Made by a program: the position numbers and the translations under genes. The notes beneath the pieces are model-generated. The model was not told the DNA's origin, did no database searches, and worked only from the letters and a program-made list of their open reading frames with translations. Positions 10,836 to 17,767 of a DNA stretch of 42,191 bases are shown one piece after another. Position 1 is the stretch's first letter. The number at the start of each line of letters is the position of its first letter. Source of the DNA: Oscillospiraceae bacterium (GTDB lineage: Bacteria; Bacillota; Clostridia; Oscillospirales; Oscillospiraceae); the NCBI GenBank assembly GCA_017537165.1, contig JAFYLI010000032.1:1-42191 (forward strand). The letters are read 5' to 3'.

Positions 10836-11258
10836 TCAGTTTTCCTGAGCAGCCTTCTCGGCCTCTTCTCTCTCGATCTCTTCCTTTATGTAGAGTTCTT
10901 CGTAGATGATGCCTTCTCTATACATGCTGATCAGCATCTCACGCTGGCAGGTGGGAACCTGCTTGAGAGCCATATGGAAAGCGATACACTTGCGGCAGTC
11001 GCCAAAGAAGGGGCACTTTCTGTTCCAGCAGTTGCAGTTCATCTTGTCGGCGTCGCGGCCAATCTGCATAGCCTTTCTCATGTCACCGCGGATCTTCTTG
11101 GGGGGCTGACGGAGCCACTTCAGAGGATCTTCCTGATGGAGCACGTCGTTCTCATCCATGGGAGGGATATCCTCCAGAACAATCTTGGGCATGGGGGGAG
11201 CCTTTGCGGGATCAAAATCAGGGGGCATCTTGCCGGGTTCAAACTTTTCGTCTGCCAT
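10836..11258 (-). CDS. Cysteine-rich small cytosolic protein, function unknown
   Basis: 140 residues with no signal peptide. The N-terminal third is rich in Pro, Asp and Lys (PPDFDPAKAPPMPK) and looks disordered. A compact Cys cluster follows at residues 75-104: Cys75, 77, 82, 88, 91 and 104 plus His95. A Glu/Lys-rich helix forms the tail. The order C-x-C...C...C-x2-C...H...PxC resembles small clostridial DUF6485-type peptides, so a zinc or iron-sulfur site is plausible, but I do not recognise the family with certainty. GGAAAGG lies about 10 bases upstream of the ATG. It is monocistronic, with its own promoter, and converges on the atp operon. Confidence 0.75.
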   Translation of the reverse strand: MADEKFEPGKMPPDFDPAKAPPMPKIVLEDIPPMDENDVLHQEDPLKWLRQPPKKIRGDMRKAMQIGRDADKMNCNCWNRKCPFFGDCRKCIAFHMALKQVPTCQREMLISMYREGIIYEELYIKEEIEREEAEKAAQEN

Positions 11259-11323
11259 TTCAGCACAACCTTTCCAATCAGAATAAGCGGCCCTATTATT
11301 TCGGCCACTAAAACATTAAATAC

Positions 11324-11352
11324 ATTCTAACACAGTATTCGTGCATAATCAA
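11324..11352 (-). promoter_or_regulatory. Promoter of the Cys-rich protein gene
   Basis: Minus strand TTGATT (11347-11352), 17-base spacer, TAGAAT (11324-11329), about 65 bases before the start codon. Confidence 0.6.
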
Positions 11353-11418
11353 CAGCTATTTGCTTTTTATATACACCACTTCATATATTTTATACAAGGC
11401 TAAACTTATAAGCCGGCC

Positions 11419-12522
11419 TTATACGTCCTCGTCGAGGCCAAAATACATCTGCTCCCATATTCCCTGCTCTTCAACACACTCCACTACGGTATCACCCTCG
11501 AAACGCTCAAGGGTAACATTGCCGAACAGTCTGAGATAACTGGGTGCCAATTTACACAGCTTTACCAGCCACAGCAAGGCGGGTCCAGCCGTAGCGCTGG
11601 CATTGTTCTTATTGGCTTGGGCAGCTGTGAAATACTCTATTATCTCCTTCGCCCTATATGTAATTCTGTAATGCTGCTTTCCGTCATCGTAATCGTAAAC
11701 AATGGTTTTGTGATAATGCTTTTGGGTAACGGGATCAAACTCCGCGTCGCTTTGGGCATAAGTTACACAGTTGGGGTCATCGCCTATTTTCTCTCCGTTT
11801 TTCAGCAACAGATATATTTTAAAATGCTCGTAACCGTATTCCTTGCGGGCGGTAATATAACTTGTAATAGCCTGATATTCACCTATTTTTGCCCTGCCCC
11901 AGTACCAGTGGTGCATAAGCCAGAACATACCCGTATTTCCCCAGTTATGGTCATGGTAACCGGTACCTTTCAGCGTCATCGTTTTGCCACCTGCGCTGAT
12001 CTCCGCTACTGCGCTTCCTTCGGGAACAGAGGGCAGCCATGCAAAATACTTACGCTCATTGAAAAAGATGTGTCCCGTTTCGGGGCGCCAGGAAGCCGCG
12101 TTGCCTACAAGCTCCACGTGAGCCTTAACTTTGTCATTTTCAAAATGAACGGTGTATTTATTCAGGTCGCCTTCTATCCAGCAGCGATCCGAAAGCACTA
12201 CCCGACAATGATCTCGGGCAAACTCACAGTTTTTGATATCAGCAGCAAAGGACTCGTAATACTCTTCCTCACCGCAGGTAAGTGAAAACGTTGCACTGGG
12301 CTTATATCCCGGAGTTGCCGCAGTAACGGGCTGAGAGAAAAAGATGATAACAAGATTCCAGCCGTCCTCGAGTCTGAAATCGGAGTACCACCACTCATAT
12401 TCTCCGAATACGCCGTTAGTCCTCAAGCCGTCTTCCCATGGCAATATATGATCCGGAAGAATATTAAGCATTCCGAAATCTTCAGGTTTCGAAGCAAGTC
12501 TTGCAATCTTTTTAGCACACAT
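11419..12522 (-). CDS. AttH/CrtC-like (lipocalin-type hydratase/cyclase fold) protein
   Basis: 367 residues from the ATG at 12522, where AAAAGGAGA sits about 8 bases upstream; an upstream in-frame start would lie before that site. Two hallmark blocks of the AttH/CrtC family are visible: EYEWWYSDFRLEDGW (about 41-55), matching the paired-Trp opening strand, and GTGYHDHNWGN (about 186-196), the conserved His-Asp-His core. Relatives include carotenoid 1,2-hydratase, AttH and natural-product pericyclases, all acting on hydrophobic substrates. No carotenoid genes are present, so the substrate is unknown. No signal peptide is apparent. It diverges from the glycyl radical enzyme gene with 126 bases between them. 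Confidence 0.78.
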   Translation of the reverse strand: MCAKKIARLASKPEDFGMLNILPDHILPWEDGLRTNGVFGEYEWWYSDFRLEDGWNLVIIFFSQPVTAATPGYKPSATFSLTCGEEEYYESFAADIKNCEFARDHCRVVLSDRCWIEGDLNKYTVHFENDKVKAHVELVGNAASWRPETGHIFFNERKYFAWLPSVPEGSAVAEISAGGKTMTLKGTGYHDHNWGNTGMFWLMHHWYWGRAKIGEYQAITSYITARKEYGYEHFKIYLLLKNGEKIGDDPNCVTYAQSDAEFDPVTQKHYHKTIVYDYDDGKQHYRITYRAKEIIEYFTAAQANKNNASATAGPALLWLVKLCKLAPSYLRLFGNVTLERFEGDTVVECVEEQGIWEQMYFGLDEDV

Positions 12523-12574
12523 ATAGGGTCTCCTTTTCCGCACCCAATCGCGCGAAATGAATAATATTTTATCG

Positions 12575-12603
12575 TAGACAAACCGCGGTTACTTTTATAT
12601 AAT
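12575..12603 (+). promoter_or_regulatory. Promoter of the glycyl radical enzyme gene
   Basis: TAGACA (12575-12580), 17-base spacer, TATAAT (12598-12603), 45 bases before the start codon. Confidence 0.7.
12581..12590. promoter_or_regulatory. Palindrome in the promoter spacer, operator candidate
   Basis: AACCGCGGTT is a perfect 10-base palindrome placed directly between the -35 and -10 boxes of the glycyl radical enzyme promoter, in the divergent region shared with the AttH-like gene. A repressor bound here could block both genes; this is inferred from position only. Confidence 0.35.
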
Positions 12604-12648
12604 TATATCATAAGTTTTAAACGAATGTAAACAAGGAGGTATTCCGCC

Positions 12649-15099
12649 ATGTATGAATTCAGACCTGCAACCGAGCGTATTCTGCGAATGAAGGAAAAGG
12701 TTCGCGACCGTATAGTCGTTCTTGATTCCGAAAGAATGAATATTCTCACAGAGGCATACAGCCAGCTCACCGACGTTGTGCCTATAGTTCAGCGCTCCCT
12801 TGCCTGCAAATATCTTATTGAAAGAACAAGCATAAGAGTATTCGAAGACGAAATAATCGTCGGCGCAACCGGCCCCCACTTCTTCACCTCCCCTCAGTAT
12901 CCCGAATGGGGCAACATAAGTGACTGGGTCATCGGCGCTATTGACAGCGGCGAGTGGGAACTGCGCGACGGCATATACTACAGCCCTCCCACCGACGATT
13001 TGAAGCAGTGCATGAGCGAACAGGCATACAAGGACGTTAAGGAAAGAATGCCCTTCTGGACAAACCATAAGGTCGGCCGCGTTGCCGATGCATGGCAGCC
13101 TGCTCATCACGCAGAGCTGGAGCGTATCGCCGCATCCAGCTACACCAAGGGCGGCATGGGTCTTTGCACTCTCCCCGAGGGTCATCTCATAGCAGGCTAT
13201 GATAAGGTTATTTTCAAGGGTTACAAGGCCATCCGTGCTCAGGCAGAGCTGTGGATAGAATCTCACTACGGCAATCTCATGGGCGATGACGTAAACAAGT
13301 GGCTGTTCTACACCGCTGCCATCAACTATCTCGACGCCGCAAGCCTGCTCTGCAAGCGTTATTCTGCCGAATGCGCCCGTCAGGCAGCTGAATGCACCGT
13401 TCCCAAGCGCAAGGCCGAGCTGGAGAAAATGGCCGACGGTCTTGACTGGATAAGTGAAAATCCCGCCCGTACCTTCTGGGAGGCCTGCCAGGCAGTCATG
13501 ACGTATCAGTTGCTTATTCAGCTGGACAGCAAGATCCCCGCACCTGCGCTGGGTCGTTTCGACCAGTACACCTGGCCTCTGCTCAAGAAGGATCTTGAAG
13601 CAGGCACTATCACCCTCGATGAGGCTCAGGAGATAGTTGACGCATTCTTCCTCAAGGCCAACTGCTTCTATTCCGGCGGCCCTGCCAAGCTGGTCAGCAC
13701 CACCGGTATAGGCAACACCTATCAGCACACCACCATCGGCGGCGTTGATCCCAAGACCGGCGAAAACGCAGAGAACCCCGTAACCTACATGGTTCTTGAG
13801 TCTGTGGGCCGTCTGCAGCTCCACGATCCCACCATTTCCCTGCGAATCAACAAAAACACCTCCGACAAGCTTTGGGGTCTTGCCCTGCAGACCTCCCGCA
13901 TGGTCGGTGGTCTCCCCCTCTATCAGAACGACGAGGTCATAATTCCCTCTCTCATTAAGGAACTTGGCTTCGAACTCGAGGATGCAAGAAATTACGGCAT
14001 TATCGGCTGTCAGGAAATCGTCGGCAGCGGCTGCGACTATCCCGCTCCCAACGGCGTACATCCTCCCCACGCTTCCGTATTCTGGGGCACTATCTTCGAC
14101 ATGGCTATCAACAACGGCATAAACCCCGCCAACGGTGAGCAGGCCAGCGTCCACACCGGCTATCTCTACGAAATGAACTCTATTGAGGAAGTCCGCGACG
14201 CAGTGAAGACCATGGGCACCCATATTATGAAGATGTTTATCTCCACCAATAACTACTCCGAATGTCTCTCCTCTTACTACGCTCCCCAGACCGCGCTCTC
14301 CATCACCGTTACCGGCTGCATGGAATCCGGCCGCGATCTGGTTCAGGGCGGCGCCAAGTACAACTCCTACGGCGGCACAGCCACCGGTCTTGCAACTCTC
14401 GCCGACTCCCTTTCCACTATCAAGTACATGTGCTTTGACAAAAAGCTCTGCACCACCCGCCAGCTTTATGATGCGGTTATGGCAAACTGGGAGGGCCACG
14501 AGGAGCTGCGCCAGCGTATTCTTAACGAAGTTCCCCATTACGGCAACGGCGATCCTTATGCCGATATGGAGCTGAAGTGGTGCGTTGACCTCTACTATGA
14601 CCTCTGCAACCAGATGTATTCCGTCCGCTCCAAGAAGTACAAGGCCGGTCTTTACGGCGCATCCGACCATATTGCTCAGGGCTATACCACATGGGCTACC
14701 CCCGACGGCCGCAAGTACGGCGAACCCCTTGCCGACGCAATGAGCCCCGCTCAGGGCCGCGACGTTAACGGCCCCACCGCAGTATTCGAGTCTACGGGCG
14801 TATTTGACCACCATCACTACATGGGCGGCATCGCATTGAATATGCGCATGCATCCCAACGTTCTCGCTACCGACGCAGGTATTGAAAAGCTCCGCGACAT
14901 GACCAAGACCTACTTCGAAGAAGGCGGCCTTGAAGTTCAGTACAACGTCGTTGATACAGAAACTCTCCGCGCTGCTCAGCAGACTCCTGAGAATTACCGC
15001 GATTTGGTAGTTCGCATCGCAGGCTACTCGGCATACTTTGTAGAAATGGGTGCCGACCTGCAGAACGATATTATTTCCAGAAACGAAAACATGATCTAA
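12649..15099 (+). CDS. Glycyl radical enzyme (PFL/dehydratase/decarboxylase superfamily), substrate unknown
   Basis: 816 residues, full length for the superfamily. The active-site loop reads IIGCQEI, with the thiyl Cys454 and a Glu two residues later (Glu456), as in the dehydratase and decarboxylase branches. The glycyl radical site is VVRIAGYSAYF with Gly792. The GCQEI loop differs from the common GCVEP, so I cannot assign a substrate (glycerol, choline, hydroxyproline, isethionate or an arylacetate). The radical SAM activase needed to install the radical is not encoded next to it nor elsewhere in the window. AAGGAGG precedes the ATG by about 10 bases. It has its own promoter and terminator, so it is monocistronic. 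Codon use is highly biased, suggesting high expression. Confidence 0.95.
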   Translation: MYEFRPATERILRMKEKVRDRIVVLDSERMNILTEAYSQLTDVVPIVQRSLACKYLIERTSIRVFEDEIIVGATGPHFFTSPQYPEWGNISDWVIGAIDSGEWELRDGIYYSPPTDDLKQCMSEQAYKDVKERMPFWTNHKVGRVADAWQPAHHAELERIAASSYTKGGMGLCTLPEGHLIAGYDKVIFKGYKAIRAQAELWIESHYGNLMGDDVNKWLFYTAAINYLDAASLLCKRYSAECARQAAECTVPKRKAELEKMADGLDWISENPARTFWEACQAVMTYQLLIQLDSKIPAPALGRFDQYTWPLLKKDLEAGTITLDEAQEIVDAFFLKANCFYSGGPAKLVSTTGIGNTYQHTTIGGVDPKTGENAENPVTYMVLESVGRLQLHDPTISLRINKNTSDKLWGLALQTSRMVGGLPLYQNDEVIIPSLIKELGFELEDARNYGIIGCQEIVGSGCDYPAPNGVHPPHASVFWGTIFDMAINNGINPANGEQASVHTGYLYEMNSIEEVRDAVKTMGTHIMKMFISTNNYSECLSSYYAPQTALSITVTGCMESGRDLVQGGAKYNSYGGTATGLATLADSLSTIKYMCFDKKLCTTRQLYDAVMANWEGHEELRQRILNEVPHYGNGDPYADMELKWCVDLYYDLCNQMYSVRSKKYKAGLYGASDHIAQGYTTWATPDGRKYGEPLADAMSPAQGRDVNGPTAVFESTGVFDHHHYMGGIALNMRMHPNVLATDAGIEKLRDMTKTYFEEGGLEVQYNVVDTETLRAAQQTPENYRDLVVRIAGYSAYFVEMGADLQNDIISRNENMI

Positions 15100-15107
15100 C
15101 ACCATAA

Positions 15108-15143
15108 GAAAACGCTCCGAAGGACATTCGGAGCGTTTTCTTT
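15108..15143 (+). terminator. Terminator after the glycyl radical enzyme gene
   Basis: Perfect 13-base stem (15108-15120 and 15128-15140) with AAAACGCTCCGA arms, ending in T-rich sequence, 9 bases after the stop. Confidence 0.9.
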
Positions 15144-15184
15144 GTATATAATAAAATTTTCATCAAATAATGAAAATGAGGCCA

Positions 15185-15213
15185 TGGTCAAATCCATATC
15201 ACTGTGATACAAT
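15185..15213 (+). promoter_or_regulatory. Candidate promoter of the small duplicated protein gene
   Basis: TGGTCA (15185-15190), 17-base spacer, TACAAT (15208-15213). Just upstream (15156-15177) ATTTTCAT and ATGAAAAT form a perfect 8-base inverted repeat around CAAATA. Confidence 0.4.
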
Positions 15214-15248
15214 CCCACAGTTCCAATAATATGACAAGGAGACCCAAA

Positions 15249-15482
15249 ATGACTAACTTTGCAAACATTTCCAACAACGAAGAAGCGCTGAACGCCATAA
15301 CCACCCTTGAGAAGGAACTTTCCGCTAAGCTGGGCAAGGACGTAGCTGTTGTTGCTTACAGCCCCGTAAAGTACGCTTCCCTTGATAACGATGAGGCTTC
15401 CCTCGCCAAGATCACCGAGCTTGAGCAGGAAATCTCTGCCAGAACCGGCAAGGACGTAGTTCTCGTAGCATTCACCATTTGA
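15249..15482 (+). CDS. Small internally duplicated protein, function unknown
   Basis: 77 residues from the ATG at 15249, with AAGGAGACC upstream; a longer in-frame start would run through the promoter. It is made of two tandem copies with a 38-residue period: copy 1 about residues 10-37 (ITTLEKELSAKLGKDVAVVA) and copy 2 about 48-75 (ITELEQEISARTGKDVVLVA). Each reads as an amphipathic helix ending in a Gly-Lys-Asp turn and a short hydrophobic strand. There is no signal peptide and no Cys. Codon use is strongly optimised and the gene has its own terminator, so it is probably well expressed. I do not recognise the family. Confidence 0.8.
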   Translation: MTNFANISNNEEALNAITTLEKELSAKLGKDVAVVAYSPVKYASLDNDEASLAKITELEQEISARTGKDVVLVAFTI

Positions 15483-15500
15483 CAAAACCTCTTCTCACCC

Positions 15501-15537
15501 AAAGACCCGCAGGATAAAATCCTGCGGGTCTTTTTCT
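15501..15537 (+). terminator. Terminator after the small duplicated protein
   Basis: GACCCGCAGGAT stem (15504-15515 with 15519-15530), AAA loop, then TTTTT. Confidence 0.92.
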
Positions 15538-15684
15538 GCATCGGGCAATATTTTCCACTCATTGAATTGGTTATAATATATTTTCATATTGTACCAAATT
15601 TATTCCTTGATTATTTCAGGTAAACACTGTATACTATAATCGGGAATAAAATTAAGATTTAGTAAATTTTGAGGGAGAAATGTT

Positions 15685-16572
15685 ATGGACAACACCACAC
15701 CCAAGCGCAAAAAGCGCTGGGGCGATCGCTCTGACGGACGCCTGCTGCGCTCTTTGGAACCTTTTTACACCTTCATTCCTTTTATCATGAAGGAAAGAAG
15801 TGATGCAAGCAATTTCTTTGCCGACAGCCTTGACATCTCTGCTGCCGACGCCTATCTGCGTCAAAAGCGAGAAGAGGGTCTTAAAGGCATCGGTATGCTA
15901 CACCTGTTTCTTGCCGCATACGTGCGCTGCGTGGCTCAGTATCCCGGAATAAACCGCTTCGTGGCCGGACAAAGAGTTTACGCCCGCAATGACATTGCCA
16001 TCTCCATGGCAGTAAAGCGTTCTTTCTCTCTCGGCAAAGGCGAGACTACCATCAAGGTAATATTGGAACCCACTGATAAAATCGAGGATATTTTCCGCAA
16101 GATGAACGTTGAAGTGTCCAAAATCAAGGATTCTCCCGAGGCCAATGGAGTAGACAAGGTAGTTGGAATTTTCAAAAAGTTCCCCCGCCCCATTTTCCGC
16201 TTCGCCGTAAAGCTCCTTTATTGGATGGACTATCACGGACTGATTCCCAAGGCACTTCTTCACATCAGTCCCTTCCACGCCTCTTTCTTTATCACCGACC
16301 TGGGTTCTCTTGGCATTCCGCCCATTTACCATCATCTTTACAATTTCGGTACCGTGCCCGTTTTCCTGGCCTTCGGCGCAAAGCACAAGCAAATCTATAC
16401 CAAGCCTGACGGTACGACCGAAATCCGCCGCTACATAGACTACAAGATCGTTACCGATGAGCGCATCTGCGACGGTCATTATTACGCCACCGCTTTCAAG
16501 CACATCAAGCACTATCTGCGCAATCCCCACCTTCTCGACGAACCCGTAACTCCCGTGGAAGATGTGGATTAA
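15685..16572 (+). CDS. Stand-alone 2-oxoacid dehydrogenase E2/CAT-like acyltransferase domain, catalytic His replaced
   Basis: 295 residues resembling the trimeric catalytic domain shared by E2 acyltransferases and chloramphenicol acetyltransferase. The matches are a buried FFITDLGSLGI strand (about 211-221) and the C-terminal active-site block DERICDGHYY (258-267). The family motif is DHRxxDG or HHxxxDG; here Glu259 replaces the catalytic His, so ordinary acyl transfer is doubtful. There is no lipoyl domain, no E1-binding domain and no E1 or E3 gene nearby. The N-terminus is basic (KRKKRWGDR). GAGGGAG lies about 7 bases before the ATG. Comparable stand-alone proteins occur in Clostridia with no proven role. 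Confidence 0.8.
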   Translation: MDNTTPKRKKRWGDRSDGRLLRSLEPFYTFIPFIMKERSDASNFFADSLDISAADAYLRQKREEGLKGIGMLHLFLAAYVRCVAQYPGINRFVAGQRVYARNDIAISMAVKRSFSLGKGETTIKVILEPTDKIEDIFRKMNVEVSKIKDSPEANGVDKVVGIFKKFPRPIFRFAVKLLYWMDYHGLIPKALLHISPFHASFFITDLGSLGIPPIYHHLYNFGTVPVFLAFGAKHKQIYTKPDGTTEIRRYIDYKIVTDERICDGHYYATAFKHIKHYLRNPHLLDEPVTPVEDVD

Positions 16573-16593
16573 ATCGTTTCTCCGGCTTTCGAC

Positions 16594-16621
16594 TTGAAAT
16601 ACAATCAAACTATGATATAAT
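16594..16621 (+). promoter_or_regulatory. Promoter of the tRNA-Gly gene
   Basis: TTGAAA (16594-16599), 16-base spacer, perfect TATAAT (16616-16621). The tRNA begins 33 bases downstream of the -10 box. Confidence 0.75.
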
Positions 16622-16650
16622 CAAGGCAGCAGATATTTCTGCTGCCTTGA
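16621..16650. repeat. Perfect inverted repeat in the tRNA leader
   Basis: A 13+13 perfect inverted repeat (arm TCAAGGCAGCAGA, loop TATT) starts on the last base of the -10 box and ends 3 bases before the tRNA 5' end. It lacks a T-run, so it is not an evident terminator. It may be a processing signal for the precursor or a binding site overlapping the transcription start. Confidence 0.6.
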
Positions 16651-16653
16651 TGT

Positions 16654-16727
16654 GCGGGTATAGTTCATCGGTAGAACGCGAGCTTCCCAAGCTCGATAGG
16701 AGGGTTCGACTCCCTTTACCCGCTCCA
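16654..16727 (+). tRNA. tRNA-Gly (anticodon CCC)
   Basis: Folds as a cloverleaf: acceptor GCGGGTA/TACCCGC, anticodon stem CGAGC/GCTCG with loop TTCCCAA giving anticodon CCC (reads GGG), T-loop GGTTCGACTCC, discriminator T and an encoded CCA (16725-16727). It is transcribed alone from its own promoter and ends in a strong terminator. Its cognate synthetase gene lies 12 kb away in the same window. Confidence 0.96.
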
Positions 16728-16728
16728 C

Positions 16729-16766
16729 AAAAAACCTCTTTTGTCCGCAGACAAAAGAGGTTTTTT
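16729..16766. terminator. Bidirectional terminator after tRNA-Gly
   Basis: A 17-base perfect stem (16729-16745 and 16750-16766, CGCA loop) has A-runs and T-runs on both flanks. It terminates the tRNA on the plus strand and can serve the zinc-ribbon gene on the minus strand. Confidence 0.93.
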
Positions 16767-16803
16767 CAATAATTTTCGTTTTCGCCTAAATAGCGATATT
16801 GCA

Positions 16804-17034
16804 TTACACCAGCCACTCACCGCAGTGCGGACAATATTTTACCCACAATGGCCCCAATGGTTTTCCGCAGGTAGGACAGCGCCAAAATTTTACGGCCACG
16901 ATACATTCAATCACGCATACTACACATGCAGCTATCACGAGGCCAACACTCTGTGTTATAGCAGAAATTATCATAAGCACAATAGACGCGCCCGCCAACA
17001 ACAAGCTGAGACCTCTTACCTTATCAATGTCCAT
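16804..17034 (-). CDS. Small membrane protein with C-terminal zinc ribbon
   Basis: 76 residues. Two hydrophobic helices (about 8-25 and 28-49) are followed by a cytosolic-looking zinc ribbon, CPTCGKPLG...CPHCGEW (Cys53, Cys56, Cys68, Cys71). AAGGAGG lies 8 bases before the ATG and a consensus promoter precedes it. Such two-helix/zinc-ribbon peptides are widespread in Clostridia with no assigned role. Confidence 0.85.
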   Translation of the reverse strand: MDIDKVRGLSLLLAGASIVLMIISAITQSVGLVIAACVVCVIECIVAVKFWRCPTCGKPLGPLWVKYCPHCGEWLV

Positions 17035-17063
17035 AATCTGAGCCTCCTTATTGCGTTTTATAA

Positions 17064-17092
17064 ATTATACTGTATTTTATAAAACATTTCAA
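17064..17092 (-). promoter_or_regulatory. Promoter of the zinc-ribbon membrane protein
   Basis: Minus strand TTGAAA (17087-17092), 17-base spacer, perfect TATAAT (17064-17069). It lies back to back with the promoter of the phosphatase gene. Confidence 0.78.
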
Positions 17093-17109
17093 CCGCACCC
17101 GAACACGCA

Positions 17110-17138
17110 TTGCAAAATTCTGCTTTTCGGTATATACT
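17110..17138 (+). promoter_or_regulatory. Promoter of the PAP2 phosphatase gene
   Basis: TTGCAA (17110-17115), 17-base spacer, TATACT (17133-17138), 33 bases before the start codon. Confidence 0.65.
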
Positions 17139-17171
17139 ACCACCAAACGGCAAAGGAGCTGATAACCATAT

Positions 17172-17726
17172 ATGTTCAACACTATCGACGCAAATATACT
17201 GCTGTTTTTCCAGCAGCTTCGCAATCCGGTAACCGATCCGATAATGGCATTTTTCTCTATTATCGGCAACACCGGTTGGATATGGATAGTCACGGCAGTG
17301 GCGCTTCTCATTTTCAAAAAGACTCGCCGACACGGAATACAGTTGGCACTCTGCCTCTTGGCATCGCTGCTCATCAACAACATTATTCTCAAAAATCTTG
17401 TGGCGCGCCCCCGCCCCTTCACAGAGATAGAAGGGCTTACGGTAATGCTCTCTTCCAAGCTCGCGGATGCAGGCTCCTTGTCCTTTCCCTCCGGCCATGC
17501 AGGCAGCAGTTTTGCAGCCGCATACTCTCTCAGCCGCAGCTATGGTAAAAAGCTCAACTGGGTATGGATAGTCGCTGCATTGGTAGCACTCTCCCGTCCT
17601 TACATCGGCGTACACTATCTCTCGGATATAATCTGCGGTTCAATTTTCGGCGCTGCAGGTGCTGCTCTTGTATGTATACTGTGGCGCAAGCTCGTTCCCG
17701 CCGCGGAGAAAATAAGACTGATATAA
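17172..17726 (+). CDS. PAP2-family membrane phosphatase (undecaprenyl-diphosphatase or lipid phosphatase type)
   Basis: 184 residues with about five membrane helices. All three catalytic motifs of the PAP2 superfamily are intact: K-x6-RP (Lys74 to Pro82), PSGH (106-109) and SRPYIGVHYLSD (141-152, catalytic His148). It should dephosphorylate a lipid pyrophosphate or phosphate on the outer face of the membrane; recycling of undecaprenyl pyrophosphate (BcrC-like) is most likely, but sequence alone does not exclude PgpB-like activity. AAAGGAG lies about 13 bases before the ATG, a long spacing; no better start exists. Monocistronic. Confidence 0.93.
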   Translation: MFNTIDANILLFFQQLRNPVTDPIMAFFSIIGNTGWIWIVTAVALLIFKKTRRHGIQLALCLLASLLINNIILKNLVARPRPFTEIEGLTVMLSSKLADAGSLSFPSGHAGSSFAAAYSLSRSYGKKLNWVWIVAALVALSRPYIGVHYLSDIICGSIFGAAGAALVCILWRKLVPAAEKIRLI

Positions 17727-17728
17727 AC

Positions 17729-17765
17729 AAAAAATGCTTATGGAGTAATTCCATAAGCATTTTTT
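17729..17765. terminator. Bidirectional terminator between PAP2 and lipoprotein genes
   Basis: AAAAATGCTTATGGA and its complement flank a short GTAA loop, giving T-runs in both directions between two convergent genes. Confidence 0.92.
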
Positions 17766-17767
17766 CG

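Noticed and set aside
12595-15105. Very long open frame (about 836 codons) antisense to the glycyl radical enzyme
   Set aside because: It mirrors the sense gene and results from strong codon bias that avoids TTA, CTA and TCA. It has no ribosome site and no recognisable domain. The same applies to long antisense frames at 38885-40966, 6567-8261, 8911-10362 and 18887-20977.
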